NCBI RefSeq assembly: GCF_017875235.1
Contig: NZ_JAGGMI010000003.1
Span: 248,001-312,000 of the forward strand
Source: Asticcacaulis solisilvae
GTDB taxonomy: Bacteria; Pseudomonadota; Alphaproteobacteria; Caulobacterales; Caulobacteraceae
Length of the DNA: 64,000 nt
Reading direction: 5' to 3'
Made by a program: the position numbers and the translations under genes. The notes under the pieces are model-generated. The model was given only the letters and a program-made list of their open reading frames with translations. It was not told the DNA's origin and made no database searches. Shown here piece after piece: positions 8,905 to 17,820 of the stretch (position 1 is the first letter of the stretch; the number at the start of each line of letters is the position of its first letter).

Positions 8905-10341
8905 ATGCCCGACACCGCCATGACCGCCCCGACAGATTGGGGCGACTTCGATCTTCACGCTGTTCAGGGCCTGCTTGAATACGCGCTGAAAGGGGCGGAC
9001 GACGGTGAGATTTTTGTCGAGAAACGCGAGACGGAATCGCTTCTGTTCGACGACGGCCGGCTCAAATCGTCCAGCTACGGCGCCGACCAGGGGTTTGGTT
9101 TCAGAGTCGTGGCTGGCGAGACGATCGGCTTCGCCAACAGCGCTGAATTGTCGGTCGAAGCGGTCAGGCGCGCCGCCGAGGCCGCTGTTTTGGCCAAGCG
9201 CGGCCGCAGCGTCGACATAACCATCGCGCGCGACAACCCGCCGCGTTCCAACCGAAGCTACTATCAGGCGCACGATCCCCTGGGCGAGATGGCTTTCGCC
9301 GACAAGATCGCCCTCCTCCAGGCCATCGACGCCTATGCGCGCGACAAACATTCGGGCGTCGTCCAGGTCTCTGCCTCGATGGCCGCGGACAAGCGCGCCA
9401 TCACCATCGTGCGGCCGGACGGCCAGCTTTATCACGATTACCGGCCGCTGGTGCGCATCAATGTCAGCGTATCGGTGGAAAAGAACGGCCGGCGCGAAAC
9501 CGCCTCCTCTGGTGGGGGCGGCCGTATTTCGTGGCTGGACGTGACGGCGCCGGAAAAGTGGCAGGCCCAGGTCGATGAGGCCATCCGCCAGGCTTTGGTC
9601 AATCTTGAGGCTATTCCCGCTCCGGCCGGCGAGATGGATATCGTGCTCGGGCCAGGCTGGCCCGGCGTCCTGCTGCACGAAGCCGTCGGTCACGGCCTGG
9701 AAGGCGACTTCAACCGCAAGGGTACCTCGGCCTTTTCCGGCAAGATGGGCACGCAGGTGGCGGCGCGCGGCGTGACGATTGTCGATGACGGCACGGTCGT
9801 CGACGCGCGCGGCTCGCTGAATATCGACGACGAAGGCACGCCGACCTCATGCACCACGCTGATCGAGGACGGTATCTTGGTCGGTTACATGCACGACCGG
9901 CTGTCGGCGCGGCAGATGGGCGTCAAGGCGACCGGCAATGGCCGCCGCCAGTCCTATGCCCACCAGCCCCTGCCCCGCATGACCAACACCTTCATGCGCG
10001 GTGGCTCGGACAAGCTTGACGACATGATCGCCAATACGAAAAACGGGCTTTATGCCGTCAATTTCGGCGGCGGCCAGGTCGACATCACCAATGGCAAGTT
10101 TGTCTTCCAATGCACCGAGGCCTATCTGATCGAGGATGGGAAGATCGGCGCTCCCGTCAAGGGCGCGACCCTGATCGGCGATGGACCAGCGGCGATGCGC
10201 GAAGTCGACATGATCGGCGATGACTTCAAGTTCGATCCCGGCGTCGGCACCTGCGGCAAGGCCGGCCAGTCCCTGCCCGTCGGCATCGGCCAGCCGAGCC
10301 TGCGCATCAAGGGGCTCACCGTAGGCGGCACGAACGCCTGA
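8905..10341 (+). CDS. tldD: TldD metalloprotease
   Basis: This 478-aa TldD/PmbA-family protein forms a heterodimeric zinc protease with TldE. The family is known for maturing microcin B17 and degrading unfolded peptides such as CcdA. The active-site motif HEAVGH is at 258-263 ('LLHEAVGHGLEGDF'). The C-terminal domain carries 'VGTCGKAGQSLPVGIGQPSLRI', shortened here to its two ends 'VGTCGKAGQS' and 'GQPSLRI'. The ATG at 8905 is preferred over an in-frame ATG at 8830 because the family homology begins just after it. No tldE/pmbA is in the window. Confidence 0.95.
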   Translation: MPDTAMTAPTDWGDFDLHAVQGLLEYALKGADDGEIFVEKRETESLLFDDGRLKSSSYGADQGFGFRVVAGETIGFANSAELSVEAVRRAAEAAVLAKRGRSVDITIARDNPPRSNRSYYQAHDPLGEMAFADKIALLQAIDAYARDKHSGVVQVSASMAADKRAITIVRPDGQLYHDYRPLVRINVSVSVEKNGRRETASSGGGGRISWLDVTAPEKWQAQVDEAIRQALVNLEAIPAPAGEMDIVLGPGWPGVLLHEAVGHGLEGDFNRKGTSAFSGKMGTQVAARGVTIVDDGTVVDARGSLNIDDEGTPTSCTTLIEDGILVGYMHDRLSARQMGVKATGNGRRQSYAHQPLPRMTNTFMRGGSDKLDDMIANTKNGLYAVNFGGGQVDITNGKFVFQCTEAYLIEDGKIGAPVKGATLIGDGPAAMREVDMIGDDFKFDPGVGTCGKAGQSLPVGIGQPSLRIKGLTVGGTNA

Positions 10342-10404
10342 GGCAATAAGGATTGTGGCACACGGCTTGCTGTTACCGTTCACAATGATCGAACGGAGGA
10401 CACA

Positions 10405-10584
10405 ATGTTTCCTGCCATGATGATACTGGGCAACCTCTATCGCCGCCTGTGGCGCCAGACGGCCGCGCCGGTCGAGGATACGCCGCGCTTCGACTTTTCG
10501 GACGCACGCGATGCCTATGAGCAGCACGCGACGGCCACGGACGATATCCGCACGACGCGCGCGCAGTTCCGCACGCGGCGATGA
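10405..10584 (+). CDS. Small hypothetical protein downstream of tldD
   Basis: This 59-residue frame begins at an ATG preceded by a strong ribosome site (CGGAGGACACA). It has a short hydrophobic start ('MMILGNLYRRLW'), a Pro-Arg-aromatic stretch, an acidic-helical middle, and an Arg-rich end ('TRAQFRTRR'). Codon use is G+C-rich, like the neighbours. It lies 63 bp after tldD and may be cotranscribed. No family was recognised. Confidence 0.55.
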   Translation: MFPAMMILGNLYRRLWRQTAAPVEDTPRFDFSDARDAYEQHATATDDIRTTRAQFRTRR

Positions 10585-10612
10585 CCCTTTGCGGCCGTCA
10601 TATTAAATCTTT

Positions 10613-10628
10613 GTCACAATAGACAAAT
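10613..10628. promoter_or_regulatory. Motif GTCACAATAGACAAAT upstream of a TonB-receptor gene
   Basis: The motif lies in the 248-bp A+T-rich leader of the 10833 gene. A nearly identical sequence (GTCACAATAGATCAAAT, one inserted T) lies at 27255-27271 upstream of the other TonB-dependent receptor. The conservation in two otherwise unrelated leaders suggests a shared transcription-factor site, which is an inference. Confidence 0.45.
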
Positions 10629-10832
10629 CCTTCCTACGAAAAACTCCGTAGACATTTTGCCTAAGCTGCGGAAAACAGGCGCTTTTTAAATTTTTGGCCG
10701 CTCGGTTGCCGCCAGCGGTTCTCGATTAACATTACAGCCATTTAACTTGTGTAATTGCTACTGAAACATAATTCCTGAACGCGTGGGGGCGCCGGGCTTC
10801 CCATTGCCATTTATCGCGGAAGTCCACGCCGT

Positions 10833-12872
10833 ATGGGTTCGTCCTTGAGAAAAGCCATTCTGTTTGCCTGCGTGGCGATTCCCGCCCTCGCCGCCGGCAA
10901 CCTCGCGGCAAACGCGCAGACCGCCAGCACTGCCGAGGCCGGCGAGACTCAGGTCGTCCGCTACGAACCCGACTTCTTCAAGCCGTTCCAGGTCACGACC
11001 GCGCTCGACATGGTCTTTTATGTTCCCGGCTTCAGCTTCTCGGGCGGCCAGGACGTGCGTGGCTTTGCCGGCGCGGCCGGCAATGTGCTGGTCGACGGCC
11101 AGCGCCCGGTGAGCAAGAACGGCCTGGACATGACGCTGAACAATATCAGCGCCTCCCAGGTCGAATATGTCGAGCTGATCAGCGGCGGCGCGCCCGGCAT
11201 CGACATGCAGGGCTACGGCAAGGTCGTGAACATCGTTCGCAAGAAAGACGGCAAGGCGACCATCAATTTCGGCGGCAATATCAAGTTCTATCCGCACGAC
11301 GACCTGCCGGCCGGCTTCTTTTCCTACAGCCGTAACCGCGACGGCAAGACGACCGATATTTATGTGGAAGCCTTCCGGTTCAACGACAACGGCGTGTTCA
11401 ACGGCCACCGCTATACCTATACGCCCGACATGTCGGATACGACGCCGGAGTACATGTATATCGACCAGATCGGCGGCGGCTGGGGCAATCTGATCAAGAT
11501 CGAGCACTCGCGCCCCTTCGCCGGCGGCAAGCTGGCCTTCAACGGCAGCTATAACCCGATCTATTTCGACATGGATTCGGCCTATGATTCGACCGAAGAC
11601 GGCATCGAACACCTCGACTATAAGGAAATCGACAGCGAGATCGGCGTGCAATGGGAACGCAAGCTAACCAAGTCGCTGACCCTGGAGCTGAACGCGCTCA
11701 GCACGCACGAGCGCGAGAGCCAGACCGACGTCTATTCCGAACCGGGTTTCGAGGCGACCTATACGGCGCTGGGCCTGACGGACGAGCGCATCTTTTCGGC
11801 CAAGCTGAGCTGGCAGCTGAACGAGCGCTTGAGTTTCAAGTTCGGCGCCGAGAACGTCTATAACAGCCTCGACAACGCCTCGCTCTATACCGAGGACGGT
11901 GACGCGCAGAATGTCCCCTCGGATGTCGTGACCGTCGAAGAGGACCGCAACGAATACTTCGTCGTGTCCAACTGGCAGGCCATGCCGAAGCTGAACATCG
12001 AGGCGGCCTTGAAGGTCGAAACCTCGACGATTTCGGTGAAAGAGGAGAACCGGTCGGAATCGTTCGTCTACCCCAAGCCGAAGATCCAGGCGGTGTGGTC
12101 GCCCAACGAGGCGTGGAAGGTGACCTGGCGGTCGGAGCGGATCTTGGGCCAGCTCGACTTCGGTGATTTCGCCTCGTCCGTGTCGCTTCTGGACCAGGTC
12201 ATCAAGGCGGGCAATCCGGGCGTCGTGCCGCAGAAGCAGTGGCAGCATGCCCTGACCTTCGATTACAAGTTCTGGGACAAGGGCGCGATCTCGGTGACGT
12301 TCGAGCGCAACGACCTTGAGGATACGCTCGATCGGCTGGCCATCGTCACGGCTGACGGGGTTTATGATGCCCGCGGCAATATCGGCGACGGCCGCATCGA
12401 CGCCGTTTCCACGACGCTGAACCTGCCGCTCGACAAGCTGAAGATCAAGGGCGGGCTGCTCAAGCTCGACTATACGCGGCGCTGGACGCAGGTCACGGAT
12501 CCGATCACCGGGGCGGGCCGGCTGATTTCGAACATCAATCCGGACAACTACACGATCAATTTCAGCCAGAATCTGGTGAAGTGGCGGACCAGCTGGGGCG
12601 TCGAAATCATCAGCATGAACAACGCGTCGGAGTACCATGCGCGCGAACTGTACCGCTACAGGTCGACGCCTTGGTACGCGTGGTGGGCGGAGTACAAGAC
12701 GACCAACGGCCTGACATACGCCATCGTCCTGCAGAACCCGCAACGGCGGCACAATGAGCAGTATCGGACGACCTGGGCGGACCTGCGGGAAAAGAGCGCG
12801 GTCGAACAGCAGCAGTATACGCACTATGAACAGAAGCCGTGGGTGATCGTGCGCGTACGCAAAGACCTGTAA
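10833..12872 (+). CDS. TonB-dependent receptor-like outer-membrane protein (short)
   Basis: This 679-aa protein has a signal peptide ('LFACVAIPALAAGNLAANAQ', about 8-29). It has a plug-like domain with 'DVRGFAGAAGNVLVDGQRP' and 'VEYVELISGGAPGIDMQGYG', followed by a long beta-barrel with many alternating aromatic strands. The plug pattern fits TonB-dependent receptors. At 679 aa it is compact, and the last residues ('VRVRKDL') do not end in the usual terminal aromatic residue. Substrate unknown. Weak ribosome site. The stop is directly followed by the repeat at 12871-12967. Confidence 0.82.
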   Translation: MGSSLRKAILFACVAIPALAAGNLAANAQTASTAEAGETQVVRYEPDFFKPFQVTTALDMVFYVPGFSFSGGQDVRGFAGAAGNVLVDGQRPVSKNGLDMTLNNISASQVEYVELISGGAPGIDMQGYGKVVNIVRKKDGKATINFGGNIKFYPHDDLPAGFFSYSRNRDGKTTDIYVEAFRFNDNGVFNGHRYTYTPDMSDTTPEYMYIDQIGGGWGNLIKIEHSRPFAGGKLAFNGSYNPIYFDMDSAYDSTEDGIEHLDYKEIDSEIGVQWERKLTKSLTLELNALSTHERESQTDVYSEPGFEATYTALGLTDERIFSAKLSWQLNERLSFKFGAENVYNSLDNASLYTEDGDAQNVPSDVVTVEEDRNEYFVVSNWQAMPKLNIEAALKVETSTISVKEENRSESFVYPKPKIQAVWSPNEAWKVTWRSERILGQLDFGDFASSVSLLDQVIKAGNPGVVPQKQWQHALTFDYKFWDKGAISVTFERNDLEDTLDRLAIVTADGVYDARGNIGDGRIDAVSTTLNLPLDKLKIKGGLLKLDYTRRWTQVTDPITGAGRLISNINPDNYTINFSQNLVKWRTSWGVEIISMNNASEYHARELYRYRSTPWYAWWAEYKTTNGLTYAIVLQNPQRRHNEQYRTTWADLREKSAVEQQQYTHYEQKPWVIVRVRKDL

Positions 12873-12967
12873 ACTTATGGGGTGTGGGGGCTGTGCCCCC
12901 GCAAACCTTTTCTTTTCCAACAGAAAGCCTCGCCCCCCTAAAGGGCGAGGCTCAGGCTACTGACAAA
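12871..12967 (+). repeat. Left copy of a mirror-image 3'-end repeat, with terminator-like hairpin
   Basis: The 97-bp element starts at the stop codon of the outer-membrane protein gene. It holds a GC hairpin (GTGGGGGCTGTGCCCCC) followed by a T-rich tract (12907-12916), and a second hairpin built on CCTCGCC...GGCGAGG. Its reverse complement recurs at 13088-13183, starting at the stop of the convergent transporter gene. It probably terminates transcription and belongs to a dispersed intergenic family. Confidence 0.8.
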
Positions 12968-13004
12968 CCCCCTATCTTTTTTGAGAAGGGCCAATTGCCA
13001 CAAT

Positions 13005-13043
13005 TTGATTCCGATATGTTCACCGCTTGATTCCGAGACGTTC
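13005..13043 (+). repeat. Two direct repeats, 22-bp period
   Basis: TTGATTCCGATATGTTC (13005-13021) is followed by TTGATTCCGAGACGTTC (13027-13043), 15 of 17 bases identical. They lie midway between the two mirror-image elements. No function is evident. They could be remnants of a mobile sequence. Confidence 0.5.
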
Positions 13044-13087
13044 CGTGAATCAGGTGGCAATATACCGCATGAAAATTGTCCACAGAC

Positions 13088-13183
13088 TTTGTCAGCAGCC
13101 TGAGCCTCGCCCCCCTAAAGGGCGAGGCTTTCTGTTGGATCAGGGAAGACGTGGGGGCACAGCCCCCACACCCCATAAGTTTT
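13088..13183 (-). repeat. Right copy of the mirror-image 3'-end repeat
   Basis: This is the reverse complement of the element at 12871-12967, with few mismatches except in the centre, where the second hairpin is palindromic. In the transporter's direction it begins just after the stop codon with the same 'ACTTATGGGGTGTGGGGGC' sequence. The identical placement relative to both stop codons argues for a role at transcript 3' ends. Confidence 0.8.
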
Positions 13184-15100
13184 TCAGTGCGTCTGCGTCG
13201 TCACCTGGTCGATCGGCCGGCTGTCATTCGCACCATACGACCACTTCTTCAGCACGAAGCTCAGCAGGAAGAAGACGACGCCGATCCCCACACCCCACCA
13301 GCCAATGGTGTTGAACGTCTTCAGCGACGATTCAAGCGCCGCCTGGTTGCTGGTCACCACGCCACCAACCGTTTCGGTCCCGGCGGTTTCGGCGATCTTG
13401 GCGGCGATGAACTGGCCGATCGATGTCCCCATGAACCATATGGCCATCATGGTCGCGACAAGCGTCGGCGGCGACAGCTTCGTCTGCTGCGACAGCCCAA
13501 CCGGCGACAGGGTCAGTTCCCCGATGGTGTGGAACAGATAGGTTGCCATCAAGAAGTAGACCGGCAGGCGGAACTGACCGTCGGCCAAAGGCGCCGCCCA
13601 CACCAGCACCAGAAAGCCCAGGCCGACATTGGCGATACCGAAGGCGAACTTCTTGACCGGATCCGGGTCCTTGTTGACATTCCCCAGAACCGTAAACAGC
13701 CAGGCGAAGAACGGCGCCAGGATCAGGATAAAACCGGCGTTGAAGGTCTGGGTCTGCGAGGGCGTCATGCCCATGTCGATCCAGGTGTAATTCGCAGGCA
13801 GGGTCATCGCCGCCAGTTGCTCACGGGTCGCGAGAACAAACGCACCGTCCCCCGGCACGCCCCCCGAACCACCGCCACCCCAAATAATCGGATTGGAGAT
13901 CGTCGTCAGGTCGGTATTGCGTTCGGCGAACAGGCTGAGCGAAGAGCCCGCCTGCTCGAACAAGGCAAAGAACACCGCGGCACCGCCCGACAGGAACAGC
14001 GCCAGGCCAAGACGGAAGCGCTCCTCAACCGTATGCTTGGTGAACATCTGCCAGAAAACATACAGCAGGATGATGCCGAAGCCCGCGCCCAGCGCGTAAC
14101 CAACAATGGCGTTCCGCTGGATCAGGAAGTAGACGATCGGAATACAGGCGATGCCGGCCAGATAGATCAGCACCTCCTTGTTGATCGGGCCGACCTTTTC
14201 TTTCAGCACTTCCGGCTTAGGAGGTTCGCCCTTGCCTTCCAGCCACGGCTTGCCCAACACAAAGAAGAGCAGGCCCGCCGCCATGCCGACGCCGGCCAGG
14301 CCGAACCCGGCCCACCAGCCGACATTTTCCCCCAGATAACCGCATAGCGCCGCGGCCCAGAACGAGCCGAGATTGATGCCGTAATAGTAGAACTGGAAGC
14401 CGGCATCGCGGCGCGGATCGTTGTCGCGGTAAAGCTGGCCGACGATCGAGGAGATGTTCGGCTTCATGAAGCCAACACCCATGATGATCAGCGACACGCT
14501 GAGGTAATAGAACTGCTCGGCCCAAGGCGTCACACTCTTGATGCCGGAGGTGAAGCTGCCCTTGGGAAGTTCGGCCGGCAGCGGCGCATCGGCCGGCAGG
14601 TTCTTGATGTCGTAACCGCCATCGGCGCGGCCGGCCCAGTCATAGAGCTTGCCGTTGACCTCAAGCTTGACGGCGCGGGACTGGCCCTCGCCTTGCGCGA
14701 CGAACTCGTAGGTCTGGCCCTTGTAAGTCAGGGTCTCGACATTGGCGGTGCCTTCGATGGCCATGCCGCAGTGCCCCAGCACCAGCAGGATCGCGCCATA
14801 GGTGATGGCCTTGCGTGTCCCCAGCCAGCGGTCGGCGAGGAAGCCGCCCAGCAGCGGCAGCAGATAGATCAGGGTCGTATAGGAACCGTACTGCTGGGTC
14901 GCCTTTTCGTCGGTGAACAGGAAGTGGCGCACCAGATAATAGATGAGCAGGGCGCGCATGCCGTAATAGGAAAAGCGTTCCCACATCTCGGCGAAGAAGC
15001 AGACGAACAGACCTTTCGGGTGGTTGCGCATCTGTACGAGCACGGGAATAAGCGTCGCGATCGTGACGATGATCCCGGCCAGGATAACGATATTGAGCAT
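13184..15100 (-). CDS. POT/PTR family proton-dependent oligopeptide transporter
   Basis: This 638-aa MFS transporter imports di- and tripeptides with protons. The PTR2 signature is near the N-terminus ('ERFSYYGMRALLIYYL'), and the second signature is 'FYYYGINLGSFWAAALCGYL'. Between helices there is an extra soluble insert of about 75 residues. ATG 15100 is chosen because the conserved first helix starts at 'MLNIVILAGII'; the open frame upstream has no homology. It stands alone, convergent with the outer-membrane protein gene. Confidence 0.93.
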   Translation of the reverse strand: MLNIVILAGIIVTIATLIPVLVQMRNHPKGLFVCFFAEMWERFSYYGMRALLIYYLVRHFLFTDEKATQQYGSYTTLIYLLPLLGGFLADRWLGTRKAITYGAILLVLGHCGMAIEGTANVETLTYKGQTYEFVAQGEGQSRAVKLEVNGKLYDWAGRADGGYDIKNLPADAPLPAELPKGSFTSGIKSVTPWAEQFYYLSVSLIIMGVGFMKPNISSIVGQLYRDNDPRRDAGFQFYYYGINLGSFWAAALCGYLGENVGWWAGFGLAGVGMAAGLLFFVLGKPWLEGKGEPPKPEVLKEKVGPINKEVLIYLAGIACIPIVYFLIQRNAIVGYALGAGFGIILLYVFWQMFTKHTVEERFRLGLALFLSGGAAVFFALFEQAGSSLSLFAERNTDLTTISNPIIWGGGGSGGVPGDGAFVLATREQLAAMTLPANYTWIDMGMTPSQTQTFNAGFILILAPFFAWLFTVLGNVNKDPDPVKKFAFGIANVGLGFLVLVWAAPLADGQFRLPVYFLMATYLFHTIGELTLSPVGLSQQTKLSPPTLVATMMAIWFMGTSIGQFIAAKIAETAGTETVGGVVTSNQAALESSLKTFNTIGWWGVGIGVVFFLLSFVLKKWSYGANDSRPIDQVTTQTH

Positions 15101-15234
15101 TCTGATCTCGCAAAGGGCATTGGATCGCGCTGTCGGGCACGCGACTTTTTTTATGACAAGATCAGCAATTGGATCGTTTGGCAAGCAACGATCTCTGTTG
15201 CGGTTGCGAATGCAACCACGTTTCCCGGCAAGGG

Positions 15235-16605
15235 TTAATAGGCCTCTTCGGCGTACAGCTTTGTCAAATCGCCCTGCCACTCGCCATGGTATTTTTCAAG
15301 CAGGCGATCGGCCGGCGTAAGCCCTGAGTCGGCAATATCGAACAGTTCGCCGAGATAGCCCGTCTCATCGACAAAGCCGCCGGACAGTTTTTCACGGCGC
15401 TTCAGGCCTTCGCGGGCGATGTTCAGCACGTCCATGGTCCAGTCCTTGACCGGGCGGCCGGCTATGTCGCCCTTCAGGCCGGTCTTGGCGGCCATGCCGC
15501 GCAGGATGTTGTGATCCTCGACGGTCCAGTGCTTCACCAGTTCCCAGGCGGCTTCGAGCGCGGCCTGGTCGTACAGCAGGCCCGCCCACAGCGCCGGCAG
15601 CGCGCACAGGCGACTCCACGGGCCGGCGTCGGCACCGCGCATTTCGAGGTATTTCTTGAGGCGTACTTCCGGGAACAGTGTCGTCAGGTGATCGGCCCAG
15701 TCGTCCATGGTCGGGCGCTGGCCCTGAAGCGCCGGCAGGTCGCCCTTCAGGAAGGCCTTGAAGTCCTGGCCCGAGGCGTCGATATAGCCGCCATTGGCCG
15801 GCACGTTGCGCTTGACGAAATACATTGGCACATCAAGGGCATAGCGGGCGTAGCGCTCGAAGCCGAAGCCGTCCTGGAAGACGAAGTCGAGCATGCCGGT
15901 GCGATCGGCGTCGGTATCGGTCCAGACGTTGGCGCGCGCCGACAGGAAGCCATTGGGCTTGCCTTCGGTGAAGGGCGAATTGGCGAACAGGGCCGTTGCG
16001 ATCGGCTGAAGCGCCAGCGACACACGGAACTTCAGCACCATGTCGGCCTCTGACGCGTAGTCGAGATTGGCCTGGACGGTGCAGGTACGCAGCATCATGT
16101 CGAGGCCGAGCTTGCCGACCTTGGGCATATAGGCGCGCATGATGTTGTAGCGGCCCTTGGGCATGACGGGCGTCTCTTCGCGCGTCCACAGCGGCGAGAA
16201 GCCGACGCCGACAAAGCCGAGGCCCAGTTCGGAGGCGACGGTCTTGACCTCCTCGAGGTGCTGTCCCGTCTCGTCGCAGATGTCGTGGATGGTCTCGAGC
16301 GGCGCGCCCGACAATTCGAACTGACCGCCGGGCTCCAGCGATACGGACGCGCCCTTGCGGCTTAGCGCGATGACCTTGTCCTTCTCATAGACGGGCGCCC
16401 AGCCGAAGCGCGTCAGCCCGTTGAGCATGGCTTCTATGCCGTTCGGTCCTTCGTAAGTGGGACGGCGCAGGGTATCGAGATGGAAGGCGAACTTCTCGTG
16501 CTCGGCGCCGATGCGCCACTGGTCGCGGGGCTTACTGCCCTTCTCGAAATAGCTGACCAGCTCGCTAAAGGACTGAATTGGCTCCGCTTCGGAATTATAA
16601 GCCAT
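15235..16605 (-). CDS. gshA: Glutamate-cysteine ligase (plant/alphaproteobacterial type)
   Basis: This 456-aa enzyme catalyses ATP-dependent gamma-glutamylcysteine formation, the first step of glutathione synthesis. It matches the GCS2-type family found in alphaproteobacteria and plants: 'RIGAEHEKFAF', 'SLEPGGQFELSG', 'PKGRYNIM', and 'TVQANLDY' followed by 'EADMVLKFRV'. Length is normal and there is no signal peptide. It lies downstream of rsmE in the same direction with 180 bp between, containing a perfect hairpin. Glutathione would also serve the glutaredoxin-type ArsC encoded near 54 kb. Confidence 0.95.
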   Translation of the reverse strand: MAYNSEAEPIQSFSELVSYFEKGSKPRDQWRIGAEHEKFAFHLDTLRRPTYEGPNGIEAMLNGLTRFGWAPVYEKDKVIALSRKGASVSLEPGGQFELSGAPLETIHDICDETGQHLEEVKTVASELGLGFVGVGFSPLWTREETPVMPKGRYNIMRAYMPKVGKLGLDMMLRTCTVQANLDYASEADMVLKFRVSLALQPIATALFANSPFTEGKPNGFLSARANVWTDTDADRTGMLDFVFQDGFGFERYARYALDVPMYFVKRNVPANGGYIDASGQDFKAFLKGDLPALQGQRPTMDDWADHLTTLFPEVRLKKYLEMRGADAGPWSRLCALPALWAGLLYDQAALEAAWELVKHWTVEDHNILRGMAAKTGLKGDIAGRPVKDWTMDVLNIAREGLKRREKLSGGFVDETGYLGELFDIADSGLTPADRLLEKYHGEWQGDLTKLYAEEAY

Positions 16606-16696
16606 ATGTCTCAGTCCCTGTTACAGTCTATACAATCCGCCGCCTATATGGGACGGCCCGTGCGCACAAACAAGTCAGCAATTCTAATTTCTAATC

Positions 16697-16722
16697 CCCT
16701 CTCCCCGCTTGCGGGGAGAGGG
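16697..16722. repeat. Perfect 12-bp hairpin between rsmE and gshA
   Basis: CCCTCTCCCCGC and GCGGGGAGAGGG are directly opposed around TT. It resembles the dispersed GC-rich hairpins at 17606-17780. It may be a REP-like element or terminator; no T-run follows. Confidence 0.6.
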
Positions 16723-16785
16723 TAGGCGCCGGGCGGCGAGCCTGAGGGGCAAGCGGTGTTTTACGCACGTACCGAAGCTATTCAC

Positions 16786-17535
16786 TTATCTCCAGTCACC
16801 CACCGCCGCCTGATAAAGCGTCAGCGCACTGATCGCCGCGGTATCGGCGCGCAGGATGCGCGGCCCCAGATTGACCGGATGCACATTAGCAAGGCCGCGC
16901 AGTGTGTCGCGTTCGACCTCATCGAACCCGCCCTCCGGTCCGACCAGAATGGCGGACAGAGAGGGATTTGAACCCTCGGTGGCTTTCAACGCATCCAGCA
17001 TGGGCCGCGTGGCCTTGTCCGTCTCGTGGGTCGAATCCTCGTCACCGAAGAATACCGCATCGTACGGCATGTCGGCCAGCAGCTTTTCGAGCTTCACCGG
17101 CGCCAGTATCTCCGGAACGTCCAGCCGCTCGGTCTGCTCAGCGGCCTCCTGGGCGATCAGGCGCAGGCGTTCCACATTGGTGTGGTCGGCATTCGACCGA
17201 CGAGTGATCAGCAACTGGATCTTGGCCGCGCCCAGTTCCGTTACCTTCTCGATGATGGTCTCCAGCCGCGAACGCTTGATCAGCGCGATCAGCAGCACCG
17301 GTCCCTGCCCTGCCGGTTGCGGCCGTGTCTGCTCGATCAGGGCTATGCGCACCGTCTTCTTGCCGACCTCTATGAGTGTCGCCTTCCATTCGCCGTCACG
17401 GCCATTGAAGACGGCGATCTCGTCCCCCACGCCCTTGCGCATGACGGCAGCCAGATAACGCCCCTGCTCGGGTGGCAGGGTTAGCCCAAGGCCTGGCGCG
17501 AAGTCGGGACTGTCAGAAAGGTAAAGGCGGATCAT
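16786..17535 (-). CDS. rsmE: 16S rRNA (uracil1498-N3)-methyltransferase
   Basis: This 249-aa SPOUT-class enzyme makes m3U1498 in 16S rRNA. It has the N-terminal PUA-like part ('RYLAAVMRKGVGDEIAVFNG', 26-45) and the SPOUT knot motifs 'ILVGPEGGFDEVE' and 'LGPRILRADTAAISAL' near the C-terminus. The order rsmE then gshA is seen in related genomes. No good ribosome site precedes ATG 17535, but the family N-terminus starts there. Confidence 0.95.
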   Translation of the reverse strand: MIRLYLSDSPDFAPGLGLTLPPEQGRYLAAVMRKGVGDEIAVFNGRDGEWKATLIEVGKKTVRIALIEQTRPQPAGQGPVLLIALIKRSRLETIIEKVTELGAAKIQLLITRRSNADHTNVERLRLIAQEAAEQTERLDVPEILAPVKLEKLLADMPYDAVFFGDEDSTHETDKATRPMLDALKATEGSNPSLSAILVGPEGGFDEVERDTLRGLANVHPVNLGPRILRADTAAISALTLYQAAVGDWR

Positions 17536-17605
17536 GAGGTTGCGTTTAGGCGTGCAATGTTTTCACGGCAAGTCCGGTTTACGCAAGTTACGAAAGAAAG
17601 AAGGC

Positions 17606-17780
17606 CCCGCCCACCGCCTTCGGCGGTCCCCCCTCCCCATAAATGGGGAGGGCGAAGACCTTACGAGCACATATCTCGATGTCTCAATCCAGAAACGAAG
17701 GATGCCAGGAACTCCCTGCATCTCGCCCTCTCCATTTATGGGGAGGGGGAACCGCGCCGTGGAGCGGCGTGGTGGGCGGG
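17606..17780. repeat. Inverted pair of REP-like palindromes
   Basis: Two copies of a GC-rich element are present: 17606-17652 contains CCCTCCCCATAAATGGGGAGGG, quoted as CTCCCCATAAATGGGGAG, and 17721-17780 contains its near reverse complement. Both carry a flanking CCCGCCCACC tract, in opposite orientation. They fill the space between rsmE and the M61 gene. Such pairs are typical of REP/BIME elements mobilised by RAYT-type transposases, but no such transposase is in the window. Confidence 0.7.
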
Positions 17781-17820
17781 CTTCTTACTTCCACAACGTG
17801 ACAAGCCCACCGCCCGTACC

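Noticed and set aside
11664-12920. 418-codon minus-strand frame opposite the shorter receptor
   Set aside because: Antisense shadow; the plus-strand frame has signal peptide and plug motifs.
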